From positions 1,006,188-1,070,187 of the forward strand of contig SJOL01007269.1 of assembly GCA_004794785.1 (NCBI GenBank): a DNA stretch of 64,000 bases. Reading direction: 5' to 3'. This DNA comes from Opisthorchis felineus. Its lineage: Eukaryota > Platyhelminthes > Trematoda > Opisthorchiida > Opisthorchiidae. A program made the position numbers and the translations under genes. A model generated the notes under the pieces. It saw only the letters and a program-made list of their open reading frames with translations. It was not told the DNA's origin and made no database searches. This document shows positions 46,030 to 58,300 of this stretch, piece by piece. Position 1 is the stretch's first letter, and each line of letters begins with the position of its first letter.

Positions 46030-49000
46030 CCTGAGACAACCAGGACAGCTTAGGACTGTTTCTCTATCCAGCCTCCGGGTCTTGCACAGATCTCTCTCTA
46101 TCACCATGGTAGTCAAGCGCAGTGTATTCTTACTGCTTCCGAATTTAACCGACGGCCTGTGCGCCTGCGTTGGTTAGACCGTTAACTCATCACATCACAG
46201 CCTGGAATTAAGCTTCACCTCCGCACAGTCACTCGAGGGCTTCCAAGTAAGTCCAACTTTGGTCCGCGCGACGTCTAATCATACGTGGAGAACAGGCTTA
46301 TATCGGAGAAGAGAACGAAACTACATTTGACCAGACTGAAAGACAAACACCTGGCCGTCTACCCAGATTAATCTACCAGTCGTGTAAACATACCTAACCA
46401 TAACATAAAATAAAACCTGGAACCGATATTGAACTGTTTAAACTCATAGCCTGGTAAACAACGGTTAATGTCAGCGTCTGCCATAATTAAAAATATGGTC
46501 CACCTGAATGAGTAGTTCTTCAAGTATGACGGTCACAAATTAATCTTCTAGAAAGCTTATGTGTTCCAACAGGGTTTATCGCATGCAGTGAGCAGCGGAA
46601 CTTCTGTACATCAGGCGACAATCAATAAAGTGGATTCAAACTACAATCGATTATTAACTGAACTTGGGAGTGAATGGTCATCAAAACGACAGAGTTAGCA
46701 TACGTGCGCACGTGCGTTTGTATGGACGCAAGGATGCTTTCGAATGCAAATATGTAAACGGTCATTTAAAAAAACCTACAACAGATGGAAGAGTGGTCAC
46801 ATCACAAATGAGCCAAAGTTGGAGAGAAATGGGTAAAGAAGCCCTAAAAGGGAACAAAACGCGCTGTTGCCAACTGCTTGAAGTAAACGAGTGGCCGACT
46901 TTTTGCCAAGATATCCTCTTAATATACTGCTTATGAATGAACCATCATTTCCTCTGTTTCATGGAATTTTGTTATGATAAGCCTAAATTAACCACGCAGG
47001 CATTTTGCGGTACACACACTCGACTGCGATTTGAAGTGAATCCTGTACACAATACACGTTGATTACCAGCTCTCAGTTACATAGGTTTCACTTGTGTTCA
47101 ACTCATCCCTCCATAGTCGGTTACATCTAACAGCGATTAGTCTGATACCGAAAACATCTAACGCATTTTACAAGGACAATCAAACAGGTCAGCCATCCGT
47201 CTGAACCACTTTGTGTGATCTTGCCGACGTACACACTTTATCTCGCTGACTAGGTGTCCTTGACTTGCGGGAAGCATCATCTTACAGGTCACTTAGCGGT
47301 GACGAATGTTCATGTGCTCTCTGCTGGACTGATTCTGTCGTTGTTGTCGTTGCTGCTGTAGGTGCTATGCGATTCGATGGAGCGCGGATTTTACCTGCCA
47401 AATCAAATAGGCTCAGTAAGCTGACCACAGAGGTATAATAAACTACTGTGAAGCAAAGCGACATTGAAAAATGCGGTGGTGATTATATTTTCAGGTATGG
47501 ATAGAAAGTGAGTAGTGTTTAGAAGTAAACTGAACACAGTACCCTCTCTTCAAGATTATTAACTCCTGTCATTTGTGGCAATACAAACTGTTTTTTTTTC
47601 ACGCCGAATTATAAAAAACTTGGTTACTGTTTAACATGGATTTGATGAAAGTTCATTCTGAACAGATGACTTATCGTTTGGTTCCAACCATTTTCCAACT
47701 GAATGACAGCTTGCTTGTTGGTTCGTTCACCAAACTGAGCCGAACAATTAGGTTCCAATTGGGTTCCATCAGCAACCGAGGTGACATCGCTTCTCAGCGA
47801 TGAACTGAAGGGGTTATCTCGATTTGTGAAGACAATTTTGGAACCTAACTGCTCAGCTTGGTAAAAAAAACCAACAGCCGGCCATAAAAGCTGAGCTGCC
47901 AATATTCTTTTCAACGTGAACTAAGAGCCGTGAAACACAAAGTGATGATTACGTGAACAAGCTCATTATAGAGTTTTTGCAACTTGTCCCATTTATTCCT
48001 TCAGTTTATCCCGTTTATACGGCAGTAAAACTGTGGGTGCCTTGTTTCAAATTATCCGTTTAACCTAGCCAAGCTCAGTCAAAGAGAGGTCACTGATTTG
48101 ATACATTATTGAATCAAATGTGAGTTTTGGAAACGGTAAGCCATTAAGTATGCCTTGAGAACATAAAACAGTTTGAGTGCAGTATCTTTCTTTAGATAAT
48201 AAACCAACCATTTTTCTGGAGTTGGTGAGGGTGTCCTACTGAGCTTTGAGGGAAATGTCATTTTTATGAGTGGCGATAGTAATTCGAAGAAGTTTCACAC
48301 GTCACCGAAGGTCTCCTTCTTGGGGATATTTCCTGTTGTGGAGGTTTCTCGACCTGGGACATGATATATCGCTAAATGCGAATCAAAATTTGTGTCGACT
48401 CTTGCCAGGGCTAGAATAGCTGCACTCATGGCTGGCGTCGCTTTTGGGATTTACCAACTTTACTTTACTTTACCATGTTTTTAAAATCGAGATTCTGAAC
48501 CTGCTAAAAGCTAACAGGAATGCGGTTAAGAGAGGAAATACCGCGCGTTAAAATATTTGAGGTATTTGGGAGCCTTGGGGCCACGATTGAAAAAAGATCG
48601 ATGGAAAGTCACTAATCTGATGAGAATTATTATCGTTCCCATCCCTCAAAATTGTGGTTGCAAACGGATAGCTCAAACTATTTTGTAGTCAACCCTGGTC
48701 CTATTTCGTTGAAGGTGATGTTGGAATATTATTTCCCATAGGATGTCATTAAGACATGAGTACCCAAATTACAACGAATGTACAATCTTCCACGGTGATC
48801 TCAATTCCAAAAAACGAAGTACGTTTGCCTTTTTTTGGAATATCTTAACACTAGCAAGAATTATTTTGAACCACACGGTTGTGTTGGGGGAGTAAGCCAT
48901 TGGATAGTAAAAGTACTGTTGCTTCGTAACACTGCCGACTACCCCCGGAATCCTCTCCAGCATTTCGTTGTCCACAATCACAAATGGGATATCAAAATAA

Positions 49001-49395
49001 TCAGGCCAAACTAGACACTAATAATCTTCCCACTTTTTTACATTGTCGTGGTTGATATTACCTTCTTATATAGTCACAAGTCCTGATAAAAATCGCAGCG
49101 TGGGATAGCGCAACTCTGGACTTTGGGAACGATGATCATTAGCTTTGTGTTTTGAGCTGGTCATCAATAACTTGCTCTTTGTTGCCTCCGGTACCATTAT
49201 TAAGCTACTGGGAATAGGCCAATGGAACATCCACAAGAACATCCTGAAGCGGCCTTTCCGGAAATGTGAACTTTCTTCAGTGAAACACGTGTACTAGTAA
49301 ACCGAAAGAGATGCTGTACTAAGCTGAAAAATGTACAATTAACCAGCGGATAGAAGGGGGACAGAATAAGGAAATATGCGTTTGACGATGAGACT
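46030..49395. other. No gene recognised
   Basis: No splice-bounded exon, RNA gene or repeat copy was recognised. A TTTAC-rich patch near 48465 is simple sequence. Confidence 0.4.
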
Positions 49396-49399
49396 AGGG

Positions 49400-49795
49400 G
49401 ACATCTCGGCGAACTACATACATTTGCAAATTACTTCGGTGTTGAGGGGGAACTTTGGTGAATCTGTAGTTTATGGTATTCGTCACCTGAATGTGTTGCA
49501 CAAAGACCGCCTTATGTTGCAGCCAATAAGATTTTCAAGATATCGAAATGTATTTTCTTGACAGAACGCACAAAAATTGAAACCTCTCGGCCAACCGACC
49601 ACCAGGTTCGTCCTTCTGAAGGCTAAGTAATTAGGCGCAGATGGGCATATTTCTCCAATGGCAAACAGTTTGGTGTTTAACTGGAACATAAGTGTGATGG
49701 AAACTTTGGAAATGTGTCTACTCGATAAGCCCAGAGAAGGTCGAAATAGACAGTGGTTTGTCGATGAGTTTTCAGCTGGCTTATGATCAGCGTGT
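49400..49795. repeat. FB inverted pair, diverged
   Basis: It has CATACATTTGCAAATTACTT, TGCACAAAGACCGCCTTATG, TTTTCAAGATATCGAAATGT, then GGTTCGTCCTTCTGAAGGCT, and finally TGTCGATGAGTTTTCAGCTG. Forward and inverted portions are both present but degraded. Confidence 0.6.
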
Positions 49796-49799
49796 TCTG

Positions 49800-51395
49800 T
49801 CACCATTACTCTTATTCCGTACTAGATATCACACTAGCTTTCTGTGAATTTGTAACTTAGTATTTTTTCAGCCTTCGTATAGGGAATTATTTAAGTCGAC
49901 TAAGGTTTTCGGAAGTAACACCCTGTAAAGAATTTGTGGTGAATAACTGGTTATGTGGTCGATTTTTGACCGCAGATAGCTTAAATGCATGCCGAGTTAG
50001 TATTCCTTATCGTAATTTAGCAAGCTCGATTACTCATGAAAAACTGGTAAAGCTTCAGGTGGTGTACGTGCCTTTTGACATGTGACGTTGACATGACCGG
50101 CTCCATTGATTGCAGGCACTGTGTTCCTGGTGCGAAGGTTGACCGATCCGTACCTGCCCCATCCCTTTGACGATCCCAGTGAGTGTAGCTTATCTATGTT
50201 TGCAGCATTGTATTTCCTCCTCGAATAGTCGAGTACATTGTGAATGACAAATCATTGGGGCTAAACACAGACTTGTAAAGCAGGATGATGCTAACGAGTA
50301 CCACAAATGCCAAATCGGTAGCAAGCTTTCCACGTGCTTTCAGTGACCTCACTAGTAGTGTCGCATCAAGAACAATTAAGTCTGTCTTCTAGCTGCGTTG
50401 TGTAACAGAAGAATCCACACAGAAATTTACAAGCAAGAATCTTAGATACGCCACAGCTGGAATATAGCGTTGTCATAGACAGCACAGCATCAGTATTCAA
50501 CACTAATGCTTGTCTGTCCTACAGGGAGGTGGAAGAATGCAGTACACAATCTAGGTTTTATGCTCAGTCATACATGATGATCTTGTCCGGTGCCCTCTGA
50601 GGGACTTTTGTGGACTGTAATTTAAATCACAAGGAAACACACAAATTAAGCTTTGGGCGCAATGCTCAGAGCTGAGATCCAGTAAGAATTGATCTATGTA
50701 TTCTCTGAGATAGCTTCCGATCCTTTTGTCCTTTATTTTACTGGGTATCTGTGCTATCCATAAAACCAAAATCAAAATTTTGCCGCAATTATCTTTGAGT
50801 TGATCCTAGACCGCACACTTCTTAAAAATTTTAAAGGTTGAAATTTGGCGGGCAAACTTATCATTGCGTACCAATGGTCCTTTAGGATTTGGAGGCTGTG
50901 CAATGAAATTTATGTCCACGTACGGGTTTACCATAGTGCAAGTCAGCGCTCAGTTGCTGAGTTCGATTCCCGACCCGAAGGTTTGTTAGCTGGTGACTGC
51001 GATCATCAAGGTTGAAACAGCTGAAGAGTAATTCTCTAATCTTTAGCATAGTTTGACGTCTTTCGTAAGATAAAATCTAGTTGGCGAAATCAGAGTAGGT
51101 TTGGTTGGATTCACGTTAACAGCTGGCCTGTGGCAATCTCATTTAAAAATACACTGCAATCACCTCCATCGGGTTTTGTGTTGAATAAACTGTTGACGAA
51201 GCTTCCCTTTTTACAGTATAAGTGGCGCAGTCTTCAGTAAAGCGCCAAAGTACGATAGCCTGAGGAGCTTGGCCTTTTTTGGAAGGCAGAAATTCTTGTC
51301 AAATGCACTCATTCGCAGACCATTTTGGCTTCCACAGAAGACCCAACTGAATTTCTCGTTTATGATATTTTTCTCCAACTGAATGTAATGCATCC
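49800..51395. other. No gene recognised; weak tRNA-like patch
   Basis: At 50940-50985 the sequence AGTCAGCGCTCAGTTGCTGA followed by GTTCGATTCCCGACCC contains a very good B box (GTTCGATTC), though no complete cloverleaf. It is probably a decayed tRNA-derived repeat. Nothing else was recognised. Confidence 0.35.
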
Positions 51396-51399
51396 GGCC

Positions 51400-51930
51400 G
51401 CCTCATGAGTAGTGTATTATGTCTATACAATGTATCGCGATATCTCGAACATCGTAGCAACTAAAGCATAAGGTTGCTGAAAAACCATCGACATCCCACG
51501 ACCACTTTCGCCCTTCTTGGGGCTCATCAGATAGATACAGTCCCCGAGTCTTCGTCAATCTTCTGTTGTACTTGAACCCGAATCGAAAAGATTTCGACAA
51601 ATACACTCATTTGCATATCAACTTGGTTTTGACGGGAGACACACTTGGAACCCAGCTGAATCTCTAGTTCATGATGTTCTTCAACTGGATGTGCTACATC
51701 AGCAAGCCTCATGCTTCAGTTGGTACGATACGCCGGTATGGCAACACATGAGGCTGCCCGGTGCAGCACATTCATTTAAAGAAAAACATCATAATCGAGA
51801 GATTACGTGGGGTCTCCAGTAAAAACCAAATTGTTTTTTTCGAATGAATATACTTAATTTCGTGCAATTCGGGTTCAAGTAAAACATAAAGTTTTCAGCA
51901 GCCTCATGAGTAGTGTGTTAAGTAATTATT
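51400..51930. repeat. FB inverted pair, long copy
   Basis: The forward part runs from GCATAAGGTTGCTGAAAAAC through GCTCATCAGATAGATACAGT, TTGTACTTGAACCCGAATCG, CACTCATTTGCATATCAACT and TCTTCAACTGGATGTGCTAC. From about 51745 the inverted part follows: TGCAGCACATTCATTTAAAG, ACATCATAATCGAGAGATTA, TTTTCAGCAGCCTCATGAGT. This is one of the best copies for deriving a consensus. Confidence 0.75.
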
Positions 51931-51934
51931 GCGC

Positions 51935-52555
51935 TTTGAAAACCACCCCGGAATGTGGTGAAATGACGAATAGAGTTTGGGTTTACATCCAACCATCCTA
52001 CGAATTATCCATTACCAGCCGGATTCACCAGAGCCTCCTATAATTTTTGTTATTAGGTAATTTCATGAAACCGGCCATCCCCTTAAGCAGTGTATCTGGA
52101 ATCTTGGATGGTGGCCTGGAACTTCACGAGAGTGCAAGTTTTGGAGATGACACTAGGCTAAGGATAATGAGATTAGAGGAGGTGAAATCTAATCCATACA
52201 TAACACTCTTGATCGTTTAACGCCGGAATCAAAATGTCACGTAGCAGTCATCTCAACACCCCTGTGTGAAATCATTCATCAGGCCTGGTTCAATCCTTTC
52301 ATTGTCTGTTTGCCACACTGTCAACGTATGTCCGATGGCTGACCAGCAACTTAATTTGGAAGACAGATATCTTTAGACGAACATGTGTGTGACGCAGTCG
52401 CTAGTCAGATCGATCGATTCTGGTGTTTGTTCGGTGTTTGTTAACGACTGTAGCGACGGTAAAATATTTTTCCCCAATACTTGTGCAGCAACACAACAGC
52501 GGAGGATCGAGGCTTCTTCGATTTGCACGGCATGTGTGCATCAAGAGGTTATCAG
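51935..52555. other. No feature recognised
   Basis: Nothing supportable lies between FB copies. Confidence 0.4.
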
Positions 52556-52559
52556 TTTT

Positions 52560-52745
52560 ATTTACAGAAATAAGCATACTTGGTTTTTACCGAACCGAAT
52601 CTCTCGTTTATGATTTTATTTCTCAAGTAGAATATAAGGTTGACGAAAACTCGTGGACTGCGCCTACCTGATAAGCCCCAAGATGGGCGAAACAGGTTGT
52701 GGACTGTCAGACAGCCTTCAGCGAACATATGAGTATTGTGATACG
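52560..52745. repeat. FB partial copy
   Basis: CCGAATCTCTCGTTTATGAT, AGAATATAAGGTTGACGAAA, ACTGCGCCTACCTGATAAGC and AACAGGTTGTGGACTGTCAG run from the internal module into the inverted end. The internal module is short. Confidence 0.7.
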
Positions 52746-52964
52746 TTTGAACTTTTATTACTGCTATCATCATTATTATTAATGGTAGTATTAAGTACCT
52801 GAATTGACATACTTGGCTCCGGAATCACATGCAAATAGGAGCGCACGTAAACAATCTGGTGAACTCGTTTTTACTTTTTCATTTGCCACCAGCTTCGCAC
52901 AACTCATTAGTCTTCGCCAACTTTTAGCAACGTCTTTACACGTTTCGTGAAGGAAAATAATCAC

Positions 52965-53345
52965 AAGGATGTCGAGAAGTTTTCAACAGCCCACGACCGG
53001 TTTCGCTCTTCTTGGGGCTCATCAGTCAGGCGCAGTCCCCGAGTTTCCGTCAACCTTATGTTCTACTTGAACCCAAATTGGACTGATTTCGACAAATACA
53101 CTCATTTGCATATCAGCTGGGTTTTCACGCCCTAACAAGAGGGAAACCGGTCATAGGTTGTCGAAGAGTTTTCAGCAACCTTGTGAGTAGTTTCTCCTAT
53201 GAAAATATACTGCAATATCTCGAATATCGTACCAACTGAAACATTAGGCGGCCTTTGTGCTGCACATTCAGTTGAAAAACGTCATGAACAAGAGGTTCAA
53301 CGGTCTCCGACGAAAACCCAGTTGATATTTGTCGAGATCCTCACA
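52965..53345. repeat. FB inverted pair, well preserved
   Basis: The forward arm reads TCGAGAAGTTTTCAACAGCC, CACGACCGGTTTCGCTCTTC, GTCCCCGAGTTTCCGTCAAC and TGTTCTACTTGAACCCAAAT. From about 53130 the inverted arm reads GAAACCGGTCATAGGTTGTC, GAAGAGTTTTCAGCAACCTT, AATATCTCGAATATCGTACC and TGCACATTCAGTTGAAAAAC. The two end modules face each other around a shortened centre. Confidence 0.8.
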
Positions 53346-53349
53346 ATTT

Positions 53350-54725
53350 GCTCTGCTCGAAAACTGGTGGGTCATGATCTGATCATCACTATTCTAAAAG
53401 ACGAAACCTGCATTCGTAGAACAGCGTTCGCGGAACGTTTACATTGCTGATCCGCTCATGTTACATTTGTTTACTTTCTATTCATTGAACCCATTTGACT
53501 CTCAGTGAACTGATGAAAATGCATTTTCTCGAACTCGCAGCTTTTCTTGAACCTACATAGCCTGACTGTTTTCGAAAAAAATGCACTTTTTCACAACCCT
53601 GAGTGCCCGTCTAGGTGTGGCCATCTGGTCCTCTATTCACGAATTCTGAGTATCCGCGAATAGTCCAATAGTTCAGTCAATTGAGTGGCCTGCAAGTATG
53701 TGGCCACGGAGCGGAAATCCCGAAATTACTGGCAGTATGTTTAAGCAGCCCATCTCTCCACACGTACCCCATCAATCCAGATAAATAAAAAAGGCGTGCT
53801 ATCGCTTAGCCTGCTTACATCTGATTCCTAAAACGCTCTTCAGGAAAGCACTTTCATGTTATCCATCATTTACTTTGGTCATGTAGGTATGTTGCGAAAC
53901 TCCTCGGTTTTTAATTTTGAGGTTTTTCTGAATTCAAGGAAATTCACTACTTCTATCACCTCAGTATATTTACGCACGTCCGGTCCATCTTCGTCGTAAC
54001 TAACTGAACTACACCCTTTCAGCCCTTAGGCCGACAAACTTGTCATGTTTTCTCATTAGCACGTCTGTTACCACGATCGTGCAAAACCGTGTGTCTCACT
54101 CAAATTTGCCCAGTTCGCATTTTTTTTCTTGGAGTACTGCTTTAACCTAATGAGGTGTAAGCTAAATGTGATGATAACTAAGTGTATATTACGTCCCCGA
54201 CACTTTATAAACTGTAACTGCGTCATTTTGCGAAAACTGCGCAAAATAGACGGTATTTGCTTCGTTTACTTTTTGATTCTGACCCGAGAAACATAGTGAC
54301 TCCTCTTTCACTTCATATGGGCTTCCAGCGTTAGTGAGTTAAATCCAGTGGGATTGGCCTCGACAAATCCAAAGTCGTCTTTTGGCACACCATCCTAAGT
54401 CACTTTGATTCAAATATTTCTAAAAATACGATATAGCGCAATGCAAAGCAAGCCTACTGGCTTACAGACATTTGAGCAAGTCAGTTATATGAACAATCGC
54501 AACTAGCAAGTCAGAACGAAACTTGGACAAAATGCACTGTGTCGAACCTCACAGGTTTGTTTTAGTTTTGCAATAACGGAGATAATGTTCCAGCGCGAAA
54601 ACAAGACCTAATTGAAACGATCAACACAACCGGCCAGAGCCACAGTGGGTCGGTTTGGAGGCCTCTTGGTGTTCACCCAGTGGTTTGTCATCACAGCTTT
54701 TCACGGGACTATTCATCTAGCAAAC
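53350..54725. other. No gene recognised
   Basis: No exon or repeat copy was recognised upstream of the SINE-B copy. Confidence 0.4.
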
Positions 54726-54729
54726 TGTA

Positions 54730-54935
54730 CCCAAGTGAGAACTTATCACGCTGTTGTTCACTCGGTCAAGGCCGAACGGTTAAGTGCTCAAACACTGGTG
54801 GGGATGTCACAGGTTCGAAACTCTGAGTTTCGTAAGCTACACACTGCTGAAGATTCCCAATAAGGATGAAACAGGTATACTGTGATTCTCGGCTTTTCAG
54901 CACAGATTTGCCCCAGTGAGTAGACGAATTCTCAG
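54730..54935 (+). mobile_element. SINE-B copy
   Basis: AAGGCCGAACGGTTAAGTGC, GGATGTCACAGGTTCGAAAC, GATTCCCAATAAGGATGAAA and ATTCTCGGCTTTTCAGCACA follow the SINE-B order. The CAGGTTCGAAAC block is closer to a canonical B box than in other copies, supporting a tRNA origin for the family. Confidence 0.7.
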
Positions 54936-55257
54936 TTGAAAACTGCATTCGGACTTCGACAGGTTCAGGTGGGGTAAATAACCAATGATATCAGATTGGA
55001 AAAGTTTTCATTGTGGAAACCCTGTTCCCTCTTGATTGAGGGATACCTCGACCTTAATGGGCCGAGTACTGGATCCCGGGGCTTAAATTAAACAAATGTC
55101 TCGAAGTCTCATAGAACTTCCATTGGTAAGCACATGGAAAAACTGGAGAAACACTCAAAACTGCGAGGAATCCAATGTTTAGAAGTAACCTAGGCTATGT
55201 TCTGGTCTACTCTCACACCCTACCGTTTGCGATCATTTGCTCTCTTGCTTTCAGAAA
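54936..55257. other. Upstream flank of the plus-strand tetraspanin
   Basis: No promoter element was recognised. A pyrimidine-rich run ending TTGCTTTCAG at 55254 is a good splice acceptor three bases before the ATG. It implies an upstream 5'-UTR exon or a spliced-leader site. Confidence 0.45.
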
Positions 55258-55320
55258 ATGGACGGACTGCGATACAAGTTATCTTACTCACTGATCATTC
55301 TGACGATCGTGTTACAGCTG
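55258..55320 (+). CDS. Tetraspanin exon 1 (start codon, first half of TM1)
   Basis: ATG at 55258 opens 21 codons, MDGLRYKLSYSLIILTIVLQ plus L, ending exactly at the donor GTGAGT in phase 0. A first coding exon of about 21 codons that stops inside TM1 is typical of tetraspanin genes. The ATG sits three bases after the acceptor TTGCTTTCAG, so it is the first ATG of the spliced transcript from that acceptor. Confidence 0.7.
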
Positions 55321-58300
55321 GTGAGTGTTCAGATTTGTTGAAGTTTTCTTTTCCGAAAAACAGCACATTGTACGCACACAAATGAAACGGTTTTACCTGA
55401 CAATCAAGGATGAAATCACTTGTATCAAAGACTCTCTGCACCGCAGTACCTACGATTCGACAGTGGAATCATACAATGATCAACAAAAGTTGAGATTTGT
55501 GATGTCTCGGAACTAAAACAAACTGTGCTTCTGAGATGTTCAGTCGGTCTTAAGAGCGCGCTAACGGTGTACTTGGTGAGTCCAGCAGTTGAGAGGAATA
55601 GGCAGAATGCGGCATTCTTCCATCCATGTGACAGATGCTACTGCCCTGCACAACGAGTGATTTAGGAATATCAGAATGAATCTGCACTTTGTGTTCACGA
55701 AAGCTTTCAAGTTTCTTTGCCAGACATAACATCTGTTAGATGCCAGACAGTCCCAAGCATCACATCCTATCCAAAACCTCAATCACGTTTTACGGATGAC
55801 GGGTATACACCAGGAAATCGGGCTGATTTCCTTGTTGTTTGGTCCAGACATGATAAGAAAGTACGAACTGGTTTTCGCTTCCTAAAACAAACTCAACTTT
55901 TGGCGGTTTATATAAGATCATTGTTCAAAATACTCCCTTGTCTGAGCAGTTCGGTTGGATCAGAGGCATCAGGGAACCATCTGAAAAATTCTTCTCCGCC
56001 TTCAACGATTCCCGAGTATTGAAGTGATTCGCTGTTCAATCCACATTAAATGGTGACGTTGCATTTATTTTTCAGCTTACAAAAATGGCTGTGTTTGACA
56101 GTTTTACTTGGGCCATACGGTGTCTAACTGGCACAACTGGGCAACACTCAACACGGTGGTCCGTGGATGAGACTGCACAACACAAATGCCGAGCACAACT
56201 CAGGTCTGGTGTTTATTAGCTGGTTTAGACGTTTAATGGGGGGGGGACATTTCAGTTGAGAGTGGATAGAATCAGCCACACAAAAACTCCTAGCGACTTT
56301 TACCGACGTTTGAAGTGTTCCGACCACTTTGGGGTCGGCAGCACCAAGTAAATCCCTCTGTTCAACGGTTTGTTGAGATCAGAGAAGCCATTTGGTGCAC
56401 AGTGGTGTTCATTTTGTTGCCTGTCTCTGTGGTTCCTCAGATAACCAGTGCAACCCTCATCATCGTCGGACTACTGTACGCCACAAATGAGACGGTTATG
56501 TTACGCAAGGCGTCAGAAATCAGCTCAAAGCTTCAAGAACTCTGGCGCAGACATAGCACAATGATGAGCTCCTATTTTGGTAAGAGAACCTGTTTTCGGT
56601 AGTAATGGTCCTGAATAGTTTCTGGTCTCGCTGTAGCCTTATGGCGTATCCAAAGGGAAGGCAATCAAAATGTTCGACATTTACGTGGAGGCGCAAATTT
56701 TCCATCAGTTATGATTGGGTTGTTTTTATGGAGTGCAATCATTAGTCATCCTATTTTCAAAACCCTGTGATTCTTTGGCATGCTTTTGGTACACATTCTT
56801 AAGATTACTGTTGATGAGGATGGCAGCGCATGAAATGGTCAAATACCCGAACTGAAGAGAAACGTCTGCATGCTCTCCAGGGGCAGAATATAGCCGATAT
56901 AGATGGACGTTTCCATCTCCCTTGAAGACACTGACGAGGGATGTTACATCGCAAACGTTCATCACGGCTGTTTCCATCATGGCATTGGTCGAGTTCACCA
57001 ACGCCGGAAATTTCAGTAACATTTCATCCATTTATGAAACTTTCATCGAAAATCCAATGCAAATTTCAACGTTCCCATGTAATGGTAGCCCTAATTATAG
57101 CAATAACATTACCAGCAGTCGTTTTGATGGCATACTACTCGTAAGGCTTCGGAAAACTCTTCGACAAAACAAGACCCTTTCGCCCTTCCACGTGGGGCTC
57201 ATTGGGGAGGCACAATTCCTGAAATTCTCTTTGGTCAACCTCAGGTTCCACTTGAACCAAAAATGCAGGCAACTGGCGAAATAATCTTTCTCAATTTGAG
57301 TTTGACGGGTGATCCAAAAGAATTCCGAGTTAGTCTCTGGTTCCTGGTATTGCTCAACTGAATGTGCTGCAGAAATCCACGTCACATTTCATTTCGTGCG
57401 ATATTCGAGATATCGCAGTATATTTTCTCTACTGCCTATTTTGAAGTACTTAGAGCGAAGAGACTGCCCTTCTGTCAACAGGATTTTATTGAATGTGCAG
57501 TTCTAGTTCAGATGTGTCGCATCACGCGTTGCAAATGATGAATTTCAAAACGAGGTTTTCTTGTCATCAATACTGAGTATCACGAAGCTTAACACCGCAC
57601 CCAAAGGGGAAACTGAATTCGCTCACATTCCCGCTTGTCTGGAAAAGCAAGCAAGATCTACTGGTTGTTGGAGCAATATTTGCTACCGATTTCCACAGAA
57701 AAATACCGTTAATAGATACAATTTCAGCAGCTCAAAGAAAATATTCCAATAAACCAGCCCACAAGGGCATCCACTTCGGCAGGTTTTATTTGAATTAGTT
57801 GACTTCATCTTTCCTTTTGAGAGACGCAGAAATCTGTGGTGATGGGGAATGTCGTTAAGAGCTCCCTGAGAAAGTTTCTTCTCCTCAAAGAGTTTCTTGT
57901 GAAAGTGACTATACAGCTTTGTGTACTGGCTATCTGATCACCTCTAAAAAAATAGAAGCCAAAGAACTGGATACTAGGTCAAGTGGACCTGATATTTTAG
58001 AACAAATCAACGTTCCAACCTATCGCATACGAAAGATGGTGAATTCTGCTCAATCGCTGTAATGGGGGAATTCGGAAAATTGGAAAGTCTTGTAAATTAA
58101 GCCCACTTAGATGGCCCAAACGATGTTTCCTTTGGTCGTCTAGGCATGGGCACCCTCAAACTTGCGCGCAACTTAACGTTGACCTGAAAATAAGACGTGT
58201 TACTTACTATTCGTGAGAGTGGGAGCAGGTAATGGCTTTATAAATTCAAATTTCTTTGTGTCTCTCAGGGCAATCAGTCATATTCCAACCTTATTCTAAG

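Noticed and set aside
50940..50990. Possible tRNA gene (good B box GTTCGATTC)
   Set aside because: No acceptor stem or anticodon arm could be drawn; it looks like a decayed tRNA-derived repeat.
57098..57141. Membrane-like stretch LIIAITLPAVVLMAYYS followed by GTAAGG, as an alternative TM2 exon
   Set aside because: It enters in the right phase but leaves in phase 2, which does not join any later exon. Its donor lies in the end of an FB repeat, and the acceptor context is poor.
56726..57284. Open frames on both strands in intron 2, 101 codons (minus) and 120 codons (plus)
   Set aside because: They overlap each other in opposite sense, the plus frame runs into an FB repeat, and neither shows a recognisable family.
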